Source of the DNA: Phaeotremella fagi | Lineage: Eukaryota > Basidiomycota > Tremellomycetes > Tremellales > Phaeotremellaceae | Length of the DNA: 64,000 nt | Assembly (NCBI GenBank): GCA_001599715.1 | Contig: BCHU01000005.1 | Location: 806,001-870,000, forward strand | Reading direction: 5' to 3' | In this document: positions 28,099-39,977 of the stretch, in pieces | Layout: each line of letters opens with the position of its first letter | How positions within the stretch are numbered: position 1 is the first letter of the stretch | Made by a program: the position numbers and the translations under genes | Notes under the pieces: model-generated | Databases searched by the model: none | The model's input: only the letters and a program-made list of their open reading frames with translations | What the model was told of the DNA's origin: nothing

Positions 28099-29582
28099 AT
28101 GAAATACGTTAATCTTGGTAAAAGCGGTTTAAAGGTATTATAGCTATCACTTACCTCGATGTGTTTTCACTAAAAGTCTACCTTGATCATAGGTCTCTCA
28201 GATCATCCTTGGATGTATGTCGTACGGTGTGAAACGACCTGCAGACAATTGGACCTGGGTCTTAGAAGAAGCAGAAGCGTTTACACATCTACAAGTAAGT
28301 CCAGAGCTGTATACACAGTTCAATAAGATGTTGATACTCCATAGAAAGCTTATGATGCCGGTATCAACGTAAGTCCAATCTCGTTCTTCCAATCGAAACC
28401 CAATCTGAATGAGTACACCGGAATAGACATTCGACACGGCCGATACCTATTCGCAAGGATCTTCAGAAAAGATCCTAGGGAACTGGTTGAAATCTGCTAA
28501 AATCCCTCGTGAATCAGTTGTGATTCTTACCAAAACTTATTTCCCATTTGGAAAGAAAGAGGCTTACGGTCCTGGTGGATATAACAATAACAGTGGTCTT
28601 TCACGTAAGGTGTGTATTGTATCTTTGTGTGGGTCAGGGGCTGAGTTCTGATTTTCAATGATTTAGAGGATCTTCGCGGCTATCAAAGATTCTTTGGAAC
28701 GGTTACAACTTGATTATGTTGATGTACTTCAAGTAAGTCTTTTGTTTCACAATGGTTGGGTGCGTATACTGAAGCTTGATTTCAGTGTCATCGATTCGAT
28801 CCTGATACTCCAGTAAGAATGCATTTCTACTTTATCCATCGCTGAATACAGTATTTACTTGAACGTAGATCGAGGAAACAATGCAAGCTTTACATGACGT
28901 CGTTCAAGCTGGTTACGCAAGATACATCGGTATGAGCAGGTGAGTCATATCATTCATGAAAAGGTATCAAGCTAAGGATCATTAGTTGCTACGCCTGGCA
29001 ATTCCAGTTGATGCAACGTGGGTGGTGTTTCTACTAAAACCCAACTTTCGACTTATGGTTCCATAGAATACGCTATCAACAACAAATTGACACCATTCAT
29101 TTCGATGCAGAACTACGTTAACGCGATGTATAGAGAGGTAAGTATATCCACCGTTTTAATTCCATGTTTCTAAAACCAAAGTCAATCTACAGGAAGAACG
29201 TGAGATGATCCCAACCCTAAAACATTTCGGTGTAGGCTGCATCCCCTGGTCCCCAATGGCCGCAGGCTACCTAGCCCGACCACCCTCCGAATCAAAAGAA
29301 ACAGCCCGCGGTAAAATGTACGCCGATTTCTATAAACTCTCCACCTCTGAACAAAAAATCGTCGAGAAAATTCAAGAGATCAGTGAAAAACGTAACATCC
29401 CCATGTCACATGTAGCGTTGGGTTGGTGTTTCGGTAAAGATTATATCACGGCTCCGATCGTTGGGACTACTTCTTTGGAGAAATTGGATGATTTGATCAA
29501 GGCTTGTGATGTCGTACTTGGGGAGGAGGATATTAAGAGTATCGATGATTTGTATGTCGCTGGTCCTGTTAAGGGTCATTAG
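28099..29582 (+). CDS. Aldo-keto reductase (aryl-alcohol dehydrogenase / YakC-like)
   Basis: NADPH-dependent carbonyl reductase of the aldo-keto reductase family, probably cytosolic. MKYVNLGKSGLKVSQIILGC starts the barrel. The tetrad can be read in order: Asp and Tyr in NTFDTADTYSQGSSE, Lys in VVILTKTYFPFG, and His in DVLQCHRFDPDTP. The cofactor-binding C-terminal part is KDYITAPIVGTTSLEKLDDL. At least nine exons; the stop is TAG at 29580-29582. PWSPMAAGYLARP is typical of the aryl-alcohol/versiconal-acetate reductase branch, so the natural substrate cannot be told from sequence. The last exon (from about 29193) is long and uninterrupted. No pathway genes lie beside it. Confidence 0.9.
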
Positions 29583-29755
29583 GTCAGACTTGATGTTGTG
29601 ATTGGAAAGAAATGTATTGAACTTGACAAAGGATTAGTTCGACGAGCCTTTTTGAACTCTCTTTTGTTTGTGGGCGGACTATCAGCAACTCTTTGAATGT
29701 AGTGGACAAATAGGGCCAGTGGCAAATTCATCAAAGACTAACATCACGACTACAG

Positions 29756-30247
29756 TTACGGTTTACTACTCTTATCACTCTCTCCGATAGTACTACCTAC
29801 TACTTCTGGATTGGTACCAGTATCCTCAGATACAATCCCCTTAATCTTTCTACCTGCGACGATACGAGTCTCAAGCTCTTTAGAGAGATACTTGAAAGCT
29901 TCATCCCTCTTCCCTTCCGTTTCTTTGGTTGAGAAAACGGATCTGACTGACTCCGAAAGGCGATGGTCGGGGCGAGTTTCTTCAAAACAGTTCTTGATTT
30001 GTTCGTAAAGCTCTTCGCTTGTTGGGTTTACTGTTTGGAATGTGAAATTAGGAACCCCATGATAATCAGTACGGTTGTATTTAACCTTTAAGAAAGTAGA
30101 ATTTTCATGAAGAGCAACGGTAACATAGGCTTTGTAGAATGAGTGAGCAGCAGTGATTGTTCTTGTGGGGTAAAAATCGTTTATTTTCTGCCACCCGAAT
30201 TTCCAAGCGGTTGATCTGTTGGTGAAAGTTTCTTCAGAATCGGACAT
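29756..30247 (-). CDS. Hypothetical single-exon protein, 163 residues
   Basis: Uninterrupted frame from the ATG at 30245-30247 (MSDSEETFTNRSTAWKFGWQ) to 29756. The protein is soluble, with no signal peptide or membrane segment. The middle has a beta-like pattern (AYVTVALHENSTFLKVKYNR), then a helical Glu/Lys-rich half (SVFSTKETEGKRDEAFKYLS) and a Ser/Lys-rich tail. I do not recognise it. The lack of introns is unusual for this window and might mean a lineage-specific gene. A longer reading upstream to 30313 lacks an ATG. It is likely expressed, given its length and its position as the nearest neighbour of the metallopeptidase-like pair, but there is no functional evidence. Confidence 0.6.
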   Translation of the reverse strand: MSDSEETFTNRSTAWKFGWQKINDFYPTRTITAAHSFYKAYVTVALHENSTFLKVKYNRTDYHGVPNFTFQTVNPTSEELYEQIKNCFEETRPDHRLSESVRSVFSTKETEGKRDEAFKYLSKELETRIVAGRKIKGIVSEDTGTNPEVVGSTIGESDKSSKP

Positions 30248-30586
30248 CTCGTAAAAATGATGGTTGTTGTAAAGAAGAAGAAAAAGCCAAGGACATCCCC
30301 ATATATCCTGCACTTATAGAGACGACTTTTGTTACGAAGGCTCAAAACAAAGGGTTATCAAATGTCGACATTTTCCGATGAAAGAATGGCAGGACGTCAT
30401 CACTCGCTGCCTGTTTGGAATAACGAACGTGTCTGCATAGCATTGAGAGAGGTCACTAACTCCTTTGTTCGCTCGAGTGCACTACACCCTTTGTACCTTC
30501 TTCAACAGCAAAGCTCCTTTTTCTATCCTAAAACACTTTTTACCCCCGAGGAGTGAAATTTTTCCTCCCATTTTATAGGGACTAAT
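30248..30586. other. Intergenic region
   Basis: 339 bases between the single-exon gene's start and the 3' end of the broken metallopeptidase-like copy. The frame at 30329-30556 (+) shows nothing recognisable. Presumed promoter of the 29756-30247 gene. Confidence 0.4.
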
Positions 30587-31744
30587 TTAAGCCCTCATGA
30601 GTGGATCGGAGAACTTTCTGACAATGAGTCGTTCGTGATCGGAAGCATCAGAAGAATCGGGCGACGAATATGATGAGTCTGACTCCAAATCATATTCCTC
30701 CAGAGGGTAACAACGCCGTCCTCGTAGGTCAACGTTTTCTCTGGGTAACCTTGGAATCATCGATATTCCACCTTGCTCTGAGTTTATCTTGAGAATTTTG
30801 AAAGATTTCAGACTTTCGATGAGTTGTGCTGAGAAATCTACTTTTGAATCACCTGATTGTAAGATTAAGAAATCGAGCTGTAACTAAATACTCACGATTA
30901 AGCTGGTAGTATTCATTCCCGACTTTCATGACTAGAGCCTGGACCGATTTAAGTTGCCATAACTTTTTCTTTTCGAACAGAACAATCAATTTCCCTCCAA
31001 ATCACGTGTGCTCCAAGTCATATCCCGGCTCTTCTTGGATCTCATCACCTTTATCAATCAATGAACGAGGATCAACTCTAAGAGGCACCTGCCCCAGTAA
31101 CCTGTAGATGAATACGTAAGATAACTGGTGCAACACTACCGTTGTGAGTAGATGCAACCTTTCGGCCAATGATGGGTATCCTCCACTTCCTGACTGTCAG
31201 ACAGGTCAACTATGGCAGGACTTTTTGTAAGAAGATTATCACGCACGAGCTCCAATTCGTATATCAGATCACTCCATAAAATCATCCGCTGTGGATGATC
31301 ATCAAGTACTAAACCCCACAAGCTTGAATTATTTATACCGAGCTGTAAACCCATTTCAATGGAGAGACCCGATGATAGAACAAAATCACAGCAGCTTACC
31401 TCGCCATCATCCAACAAGATCAATGGGAAATTTTTGACAATATCGACAAGCAATTGTAAAGTTGGTCGAACAATCTGATTCCTATCGTTTTCAGGTAGCT
31501 TATCGTAAACTCTCTCGATTATCTTCAGGTAGATGGGTAAAGTCTCGTTCTGCCCCCCTTCTCTTAGCAAATGATGTCGTATTGAATTGATGTGTTGCGT
31601 GACAATTGGAAGAGAAGGGAGAATCTCGTCCAAGACGTCAACATCATTCGAATGATCTCTGTAGTTTAACAAATTTCTCTTGAACTGAAGCGGAGCTACC
31701 CCTGGTTGATTGGGAGTGTCTTGACAGCCTGTCAAATCTGTCAT
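30587..31744 (-). pseudogene. Degenerate metallopeptidase-like paralogue with in-frame stop
   Basis: Tandem copy of the gene at 31950-33118, with the same exon layout. Shared segments include LPIYLKIIERVYDKLPEN, FPLILLDDGE (across an intron), LWGLVLDDHPQRMILWSDLI, and a C-terminal exon with LIESLKSFKILKINSEQGG matching FIQSLTTLEILKFQPEKQG. Two lesions sit where the active site should be. The zinc motif HELTH of the neighbour is HQLSY here. Later, GYDLEHT is followed by TGA and then FGGKL, exactly where the neighbour reads GYELQNTLFGGKL (TTG to TGA). The frame is open again after the stop and ends at a TAA at 30587-30589. The start is put at the ATG at 31744 by alignment; longer forms are possible. 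Either a young pseudogene, or a truncated non-catalytic protein ending at that TGA. Confidence 0.72.
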
Positions 31745-31949
31745 GAGTGTGGAAATTATGGACATCAGGATACCATGTGATAGAGATTTAATACGCAGAA
31801 GCAAGGTTTTGAGTTTTGAATAGGTTTCAGATCTATCGCTCATTACGTACTCTGTGAAAAACAAGTCACTTCAGTGCATAGAACAATTCACACCTAAATT
31901 ACATACATACAACACTAAAGAAAAAAAGTATACAGTACTCATTCCAATT

Positions 31950-33118
31950 TTAAATCCTGGACCGGTCAGGAGGATAACATCGATTATAGGCTGTTGGAAT
32001 ATCGATTTCCTTATCAGATAAACAGGACGATGAGAAACACGAAACCAAAGTTGAGGTTCGAGACAGCTTTTCCTCCTCTGACCCTGTGGAACCTCGTCCA
32101 CATATCTCAGGATTGTCAATGACTCTTGAATAGACCCGGCAACCTTGTTTTTCAGGCTGAAACTTTAATATTTCTAAAGTCGTCAGACTCTGGATAAAAG
32201 GTTTCGATAAAGTCAAGATAGAATGACCTGAGACCAGTCAAAATGATGTTGTTGATTCTTGCGAAAAAACTCACGCTCAAGTGCATACGTCCTATCTCCA
32301 CTCTCCATTGACAACGATTCGACATGATCCATACGCCATGGGTGTGATTCCCGGAAGCGTACATCCAACTTTCCTCCGAACAAAGTGTTTTGCAATTCGT
32401 AGCCTGCGCCGTTAGTGATTCTTGAAACAGGATCTGTAGTTGACGGACCGACTCCCAAGGGTAGGATTCTGTCGCCAAGGATTCGATGAACAAAAACATG
32501 AGTTAACTCGTGCATGATGACGGTGACGAAAAGATGAACTTTATGATATAGCGCAAGATGACCATCTCTATGAGGCTACATAGCAACCATATCTCAGTAA
32601 ACCTTACTAAATGTGATATGAGACTTACAGCTGTCAGCTCCTTGATTAGCTGTGTCCAGATCATGATGCGTTCGGGAGACTTGGTGTTAACAAAGGCCCA
32701 ACCCTTAGTCTCATCCAGCCCACACTGAACCCGTGTCAGCGACATTTCAGAATGTCGTAGGCGCCAGATGCGCATGACTCACCTCTCCGTCCACGAGCAA
32801 TATAGTAGGGAAGTCTTCAACGATTCCAATTAGCATAGCCATTGTAGGCTTTTCTTTCTCTTGTCTGACATTGTCTGGAAGTTTATCGTAAACCCTTTGG
32901 ACTATATCTAAATAGACGGGTAGAGTTTTGTTGCCTGAGGCAAGAAGGTGAGATCGGACGAGATCGATATAAGATCTGGCGGACTGAACCGCACGATGCA
33001 ATTCTTGTGGAACCTCGAAATCGGCTGAAGGGTCTGTATAATTCTGCAAGTTGGCTTTAAACACTAGAGGTAGACAGTCGGAAGATTCGAATTTGGGGAT
33101 CTCAAATACAGTAGTCAT
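31950..33118 (-). CDS. Putative zinc metallopeptidase-like protein (HEXXH), tandem member
   Basis: Starts at the ATG at 33116-33118 (MTTVFEIPKFESSDCLPLVF). A helical N-terminal part includes LPVYLDIVQRVYDKLPDN, then MIWTQLIKEL. The key exon carries VIMHELTHVFVHRILGDR, a textbook HEXXH zinc site. About 37 residues on, GAGYELQNTLFGGKLDVRF offers a Glu that could be the third, gluzincin-type ligand. The tail is Ser/Glu-rich and ends at 31950. Four introns join in frame; the last acceptor was chosen because the resulting tail aligns with the paralogue at 30587-31744. There is no signal peptide, so it is probably intracellular. Sequences of this type occur as unnamed fungal proteins; substrate unknown. 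Confidence 0.75.
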
Positions 33119-33254
33119 GATTGTGGTAGGTTGCAGGTTGTAGTTTGAGGCGATAGAATAGGTGAAAGAAAGAAAGAACAACTTAACCCTAAGTTGCTTG
33201 ATGAAGCACATTCAAAACAATACATTACGTACGAACCAATACAAACAGCTAACC

Positions 33255-33815
33255 CTACTGGTTTGAATCAACGATAGCCTTAACAGCAGCTGAATCAATA
33301 TACGATCTCAATCGTACCATCTTTGAATCTTCAGCTTCACTCTCATGTTCACAAACCCAGCAGTACCTGTGGATATGAATACAATCAGTGGTCAGTTCAA
33401 CATGGCAAACGATCTCAAAAGTAAGAAAAAGCACAACGACTTACAACGATTCATATGTACCAGTCTTCTTTCCTTGAGCTTTACCCTTGGCTTCGATAAT
33501 GACGAAATTGCCATGGATGATGGTATTAACCATTTCAAACTGGACAGGACCAGTTAAACAATCATCGAAAGAAGCTAAAACAGCTGGAAGGGTTTCCATC
33601 TGATCTCCGGATTAGCAATTGTTTTGATTTGGTCAAATGGAGCTCCATTCTTGAGAAAGTTGACTCACGTCATGTTGTCCCGCCATTGAGAAGCTCTTGA
33701 CTGTCTCATTAGATATAGTCCAAGTAAAATCTTTTGTCATGTATTCAGCAAGTTTTGAATAATCTCTTGTTGCAGCTGCCACAAAGATTTTGTGAACGTG
33801 TGCTGGGGATGGCAT
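33255..33815 (-). CDS. SnoaL-like / NTF2-fold protein
   Basis: Small soluble protein with a cone-shaped alpha+beta fold (SnoaL-like polyketide cyclase/isomerase superfamily). The N-terminal helices MPSPAHVHKIFVAAATRDYS and KLAEYMTKDFTWTIS open the fold. The middle exon contains FEMVNTIIHGNFVIIEAKGK, and the last exon contains YCWVCEHESE then SKMVRLRSYIDSAAVKAIV, the usual final strand of the family. Three exons with standard borders; stop TAG at 33255-33257. Such proteins often act on small molecules, but many have no known reaction, and there is no partner enzyme next to it. Confidence 0.8.
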
Positions 33816-34319
33816 CTTGGACTATGGAGTGTTGGTCTTTTGTAAAGGAAGCGTGTGAGTGTGAAAATAAGGAAGAAAGTGTACTTCAAGTGGTGACTCG
33901 ACTCTAGTCTTTATACAACGCCGTTCTTTACTGTATCCGAGCGTTCGCACAAAAATAGACACCATTCCGATACTCTATCCAGCTTCAAGGTCAGCTGAGA
34001 ATCTTCGTTCCTGCAGCCACCGCAGTGACCGTCTTTGCACATTTCGCTCTACGACAACTAGTGTTATCTAGTTCAAGTTTGGCCGAAGCGAATAGAGGCT
34101 TTGTGAATTCTACAATGATTCCAGATTTACGCTTTGTTCCCATCGGAACCAGGTTTTGGTTCCTTGAATAACGTCAAATGGTATCCATCTTGAGGTTCCT
34201 AGAAGACATCTCGGCAGAGTGTGGGGTGCGAGCCAAAGACGAGTTTACATGATGTGATTATGAACCAAATACATTCCCGCTCCTATCAACCAATATAGAT
34301 ACTCTACAACTCAAGATGA
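33816..34319. other. Intergenic region
   Basis: 504 bases holding the SnoaL-like gene's promoter and the 3' UTR of STR2. No open frame of interest and no repeat seen. Confidence 0.45.
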
Positions 34320-36435
34320 CTAAACAGTGAGAGTAGCTTCGGCAGCTTCCACACTATCCTGGAACAATTTCCTTAGATATTCACTATCTTCCTTCCCAAC
34401 ACTAATCCTCACCAAACCTTCTTCAACACCGAAATCCGCCGCCCAATCCAATTCGTAATAATGAGCCAAGATAGTATAAGGTGAAGCCAACGTAAAACTC
34501 GTTCCCAAAGATGGTCCCTTGGCACAAGCCAATTTATCGTAAAACGCTTTCGAAGCTTCCATGGAAGTGAATGTTAAAGAAAACAAACCGCCGTATCCAC
34601 CTTGACCTAATGTTGGAGTTCTTTGGACGGCTTTGTATTCTTCAGGATGGGAGTATCGTGGATAGTAGACTTGTTTAATAACTTTACCTGCTGATGGGGT
34701 TGATTCATCGCTCAAAGATCGAGAGTAGAGATATTCGGTGACGTCGTAAGCGTTGTCGTTGACTGTTTTTATTCTATTTCGATAATCCCTCGAATTGCGT
34801 TCCATGAAGACTGCATCCTCGGGATAATAGTTGTCCTCGTAAGTCTCTGTTTGAAGTTGTTTGAACAACTCATAATCAGGTCCATTAGGGTTGACGATGA
34901 GACTAGAGAGAATCAGTCTGTGACATATGTTAATGAATCCTAAAAGCCCACCTTCCACCCATCACATTTGAATCACCACTGAAGATCTTTGTTAAACTGC
35001 TAGCAACGATATCCGCAAAGGGAGCAACTTCAACGTTCATGAAATTACCAATAGTCTCATCGATGACGATCCAGAATTTATGAGTATCGGCCAAACGACG
35101 TAATCTGATCAAATCAGGTGTCCTCAACAAAGGGTTACTGGGTACTTCTACGAAGAGTGCTAAAACTCTTGCAGATTGATCTTGGTTTTTCAGGAATTCT
35201 TCAAAGGCGTCAAGATCGACAGCATCGCCTTTACCGTAGAATTGACATCCAGGTCCCCATTTCTGTAAAACCTTCAAAGTGTCTGTATAAGGGAAACTGG
35301 AATAGAAGTTAATATCAGATCCAATGGAGTTTCAAAGAAGACTGACCCAAAACAAATACTTTTCCCTTCATTTTCGCCAGACTTGGCTCTAGCCAATCGA
35401 CAAAGTTTATGAGCGTGCCAAATAGCGCACATACCACCTGGATACAAATAAACGTCGTCCTCTTTGACTGCGATTTTACCACGAGAAACATCATCAGTCT
35501 GACCGAAACCTTCATCACTTGGAAGTAGACCACCAGCGATACGTCTTTTAAGTGCCTGTTTAGCGAGAGGTGCATTGAATAAAGGTAGATTTCTCCCGTA
35601 TCGCTCTTCTAGATAAGTGGTCAAATCGGATGTAAGGATTTCGTCAGCGACTGGATCTTGAATATTTAGGTTTTGGACAGATGATTCCAAAGTTGGTGTT
35701 GGAGGTGTTGAAGTCGAAGCAGAAATTGATGGACCACCACCACGTTTAGCGTTATAATGTCTATTTCTCGATGAAGTGCTTTTTCTGAATCTATCTTGAT
35801 CAACAGTGTTGATAGCTTGCTCGCTACCTGCAGGAGTTTCTCCCAAAAACGCTAAAGCCCTATCAGCCATTCTTGAACAAATCCCATCTCCAGTATGTTG
35901 CCAGAAAGATTTCGCAATTGACCAATGTGATTTATCGAAAAGAAGAATTTGAAGTTCGATACAATCCACTCCTGAGGCTATGGCTGCTTTAGTTGATTCT
36001 GATTGATTTTCGGATTGAGAATGATTCGTTCCTGGTGTAGTTGGTAATGAAGCTATTGAAGGGCAAATGACGAATTCCACGGTACGCGATTGAATAGGTT
36101 CTTTTTGTGACAACAAGAAATCTCTTCCTTCAGCAGCTACTTTTGGTGAAGGCAGTAAGATACACAATTCATCTTGACGTCCGAATTTATTCAAGCAGAG
36201 TGCGGCGAGCTGACAAGAGATCAGAATTGACACCATGACAGTAACTCACTTTTTGGATACTTCTATGAATGAAGAATCTTGGATAACCAGTCACCATTTT
36301 TTCAACGACTCTTTTATCACCTTCTTCGTAACCGACGTTATCGGCCCATGTTGGTAACGAAACTGAAATAGCATGAGATGTTTGTGCGGGAACAGAAGCA
36401 CCTAGAGGTATTTGGGGTGCCATGGTGACTGTCAT
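34320..36435 (-). CDS. STR2: Cystathionine gamma-synthase (Str2/Met-7 type)
   Basis: PLP enzyme of transsulfuration, making cystathionine from an activated homoserine ester and cysteine. The long fungal N-terminal extension is present ([20 protein letters not shown], then [20 protein letters not shown] and [20 protein letters not shown]). The PLP domain shows [20 protein letters not shown], the aspartate loop [11 protein letters not shown] and the lysine-bearing [16 protein letters not shown] near 34990-34940. The C-terminal domain includes [19 protein letters not shown] and [19 protein letters not shown] low-complexity insert ([15 protein letters not shown]) lies near 35720. Two ATGs are possible (36435 or 36423) with the same frame. 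Few introns. All expected catalytic parts are visible. Confidence 0.93.
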
Positions 36436-36653
36436 GATGTATGAATTGATTTGATATGGAAAAAAGGTGAAAAGGGATGAGGTGATTTTTGTCAACAATA
36501 TTAGCGGAGATCGAGTCGGCAAAAACGGCAACAAATTTATATGGCAAATGGCGATTCAAGATTTTGAATTAATTTACGCTACATCTAGCTACATGGGTTT
36601 AAATATGTTCACATAGATAGTATGAACAACATAAACAGGTTATTCATCCTGTA

Positions 36654-39059
36654 TCACAGCTCCTCATCCGAATCCATAGCTTAAAAGGACAAGTCAGAAC
36701 TCGAAACAACCTCAAACTTCAAGACTCACCCCCAACCCCAGCCAGGAATTTGGCGAAATCCTCTTCCTTCCTTACATCTTCTTCGATCTCCATATCCATT
36801 CCATCATCATTCGTACCCATATGACCAATAGATACTCTAGATTCCTTCAAAGCCAATCTCTTATTAGCCAACGCAGCTTTCTTCTTCTCTTTTCTACTTT
36901 TCTTCATCGGTCTCTGTGAGAATTGACCATCCCCTTCCATCTCGTTGTTCGCTCTCGTCGATTGATCCTGTTCATCTAATCCGACACCCATCAAACCGAA
37001 CATTAATTCACCTTCAGTCTTTTCTTGTGCCATCTTTCTTTTCTTAGCTTTCTTAGCTTGCTGCTTTAATCTCTGTTTATCAAATATGGTTCCTGATTCC
37101 AAAACTGCTAATTCCTCTTGTGAGAATAATTTTGATGGATGGGCGATAGGTTGTTTAGCGTAATTGAGAGAGGTAGATGTCGAGGGTGGTAAAGCAATTG
37201 GAGGAAAGGTGGACTGATTTTTACCGAAATTATCCATCGAGTCATCATCTGAATCTGAGGACATTGAGAACGTAGGGGAGAGTGGTGCTGTTGATTCAAC
37301 CGGTAAAGGTGGATTTTCAAACAGTAAATCGGCACTAATCTTGATAAGTATACGATCATCTTGAGAAACAGCTGACCTACTCTTCAATCATCGCCTCTTC
37401 ATCAGCAACATCTTCCCCTTCCCAAGCAGCACTATCACCCATGTTATCGAACAATCCTTCCAGTGTGAAAGCTTCACTGAGCGTGTTGAGAATTTTAGCA
37501 TCTCCAACTTTTTCTCCTTTGTCTTCCACCTCCATCCCTGTCGATTCCCCAGTCTTGTCTATAGTAGGAGCTGATGAAGGATGTACAGCTGGTGGTTTGG
37601 TATGATAAGGAATTTTACCAGAGTTCCAGTCTCTTAACACTGAGAGAGCGGAGCCGTGCAAATCAGGTATTCCTCCCTGAAAAATAAGTAAAGTTCAATG
37701 CAGATGGACTTACCTTGCCTAGACGCCCTCTGGTCAAAGCAATCTTGATGAGGAAATCTCTGAGATCATCAAACGGAGGTATATCGTACATTTTCTCCAA
37801 GATCTTCGGATCTACACGAGACAAAATGACCTCAACTACAGGGAGATCAGTTTAACCTGTGCAAATTTCGACACGAATACTCACCAGGTGCAGAGGGGTC
37901 TTCAACTAATTCCGCTTTTATACAATTACGAAGCATAATCTCTGCCTGTCTTCGTCTAGCAGCTTCACCTTCCATTTCCCTTCCAAAGTCCTCCAAGACA
38001 ACACCAGGGCAATCGAGGATTTTCACACCTTTATCCAAAACGACTTCTTGAACTACACGGGTTTTACCTGGCATAGCAGCGACTCCACAAGCACGACTTC
38101 TTTTCAACGAGTTGATGAGGGATGATTTTCCAACGTTTGGATAACCAATAACACCGACCGTGAGTGATGAATGTGGTGTCGACAATGCGTACTGTTTCAA
38201 CAAATGAAGTAAGGCTGGTGCACCTAACGATGAAGATGTCGTTGGTAACTCTGGTAAGATTGGAGTTTGGGTTTTTCCTGGGACAGTAGCTGAACTGGTT
38301 TGAACGAGGGGAACTGAGTTTTGAGATAGATGTTGACGTTGATTTTGAGTAGACGATTTGAACGGCATACAAGCGAAATCATGTCTCAAATATTTCAACC
38401 AAGCTTCAAGATTAGCTCGAGGGACGAGATCTAACGAACGCCATTCAGCCTATTCCCAACCTTGGATAGAAAAATGGACAATACCTATTTTATTAACCAC
38501 ACCAAGTAATTTCTTCCCTTTACCCTCCCTTTTACGAACCTCCTCCTCGACCCAACGACTTCTAGTACCCTCAGGATCTCTAGCATCAAGAACTTGAATG
38601 ATGACATCGGCACGCTCGATAACTTTTCTCAACTCTCTCATGAAAGCTTTAGCCGACGAGTCCCTAACTGTCAAAGAAGCGTCGACTGGTTCATAAGAAA
38701 CATGGGATGAAGTCGAGGCAAAAGCGTTTTCCGGGGTATCAGTTGCTAGTGATGAGATTGATTTCACTGGTTGTATCGTCTCTGGAATTGCCTAATTGAA
38801 AAAAGTCAGTTTTGGCTTTTGTTTGATGGATAGTGGACTTACTTGTGATTTACCATATGGCATTGCCTGCTTTCCAGCGATCTTGTGAGCGAACTTTGGT
38901 ACACCAAGCTCTTTCCTTTCTGCGTAACACTCGGTAAGTGATTGTACGATGAAAATTCGAAACACTTACTGGAAGTCGTTGGAAGAGGTTTTTTGTTTTT
39001 ACCTGAGAATAATCAATACATGTCGGTAAATTTGGTTTCAACCTACCTGCTTTAGGCAT
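36654..39059 (-). CDS. NUG1: Nug1/GNL3-type circularly permuted nucleolar GTPase
   Basis: GTPase for 60S ribosome assembly. The start MPKAG is interrupted by an intron and continues KNKKPLPTTS and GVPKFAHKIAGKQ. GTPase motifs appear in permuted order: DARDPEGTRS (G5-like), VVNKIDLVP (G4, restored by splicing across an intron near 38400-38490), GVIGYPNVGKSSLINSL (G1, about 38160), GKTRVVQEV (G2 region) and DCPGV (G3, about 38010). The C-terminal part is acidic then Lys-rich (KQRLKQQAKKAKKRKMAQEK), fitting nucleolar localisation. Two ends are possible: reading through gives a stop at 36719 after VGGES, while splicing a GTGAGT...TTTTAAG intron gives AMDSDEEL and a stop at 36654. I annotate the latter. 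Shares a short divergent promoter with the thioredoxin gene. Confidence 0.92.
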
Positions 39060-39290
39060 TCTGTTTCTTCTTGTATAATGACAATTATATGAGAATCACT
39101 AACAGATGTTATGTTGTAATTATGTAATGAAGATAATCAAAAATTGATGGTGGTAGAATGATGAAAACAAATTTTGAAATTTTTATTAAGTAATCGTTAC
39201 AGTGTGGAGCCCCGAGCGCTGACTAACTTTTTGACTGCAACTTGAAAGAACCACGTTAAATTGTCTTCTTTACATCGAAAGATATCAACA

Positions 39291-39906
39291 ATGTCATTGA
39301 GAATTTCAAGAACCTTAGCCTCATCCTCAAGATCAATACTCGGTCAAAGGAATTTCCATATCTCAAGAATAAATCGTGAACATTATTTAGATGCTGATGT
39401 TGAAGTACGTTCGATCAAAATGGTCTAACGATTCTAACATCTCGCAGGCATTCACGAAAAGAGTTAAAGATGACGCAGAGTCTAAACCGATCCTAGTAGA
39501 TTTCTATGCATCGTATGTCCACCACTCCAAAGCTTCTTTTTTTTCACGCTGAAAATTGACTTTAGATGGTGTCAACCATGTAAAGTTTTAACACCTTTAC
39601 TTAAGAATGTAACGGCTCCCGAATCAGGTGTCGATCTGATGACTGTGAATGTGGATGATTTCCCAGAATTAGCTGGTGAATTCAAGGTATGCTTGTCGTA
39701 TTTGATGACTGTGAAAAACTGATGATGGCAGGTCACCGCGTTACCTACTGTTGTTGCTTTTAAAAATGGAAAAGTCGTCAACAAATTCAGTATGTTTATG
39801 CCTGTCCCAATTACTGTAGATAGGTTTAGATTTGCTAATGTTCCCACTATTAGTTGGTTTCAAACCTGAAGCAGAATTGAAAAAGTTTTTGAAGATGATC
39901 GAATAG
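39291..39906 (+). CDS. Mitochondrial thioredoxin
   Basis: Small redox protein. The N-terminal 25-30 residues (MSLRISRTLASSSRSILGQR) are basic and hydroxylated with no acid, so probably a mitochondrial presequence. The fold follows: AFTKRVKDDAESKPILVDFY, then the active site WCQPCK split by an intron, VNVDDFPELAGEFKVTALPT with the cis-proline, and GFKPEAELKKFLKMIE. The site reads WCQPCK rather than the common WCGPCK. Five exons; stop TAG at 39904-39906. Divergent from NUG1 with about 230 bases between starts. Confidence 0.92.
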
Positions 39907-39977
39907 AGATCTACCTCCGAGACGTCTGTACAAATTCATGATGGATCTATGAAAACAATTCTTTGTCATCAAAGAAA

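Noticed and set aside
30989..31015. The TGA in the left metallopeptidase-like copy read as selenocysteine or as an intron
   Set aside because: The stop replaces Leu of the paralogue, no plausible acceptor keeps the aligned frame, and a SECIS element is not expected in these fungi. A simple nonsense change fits best.
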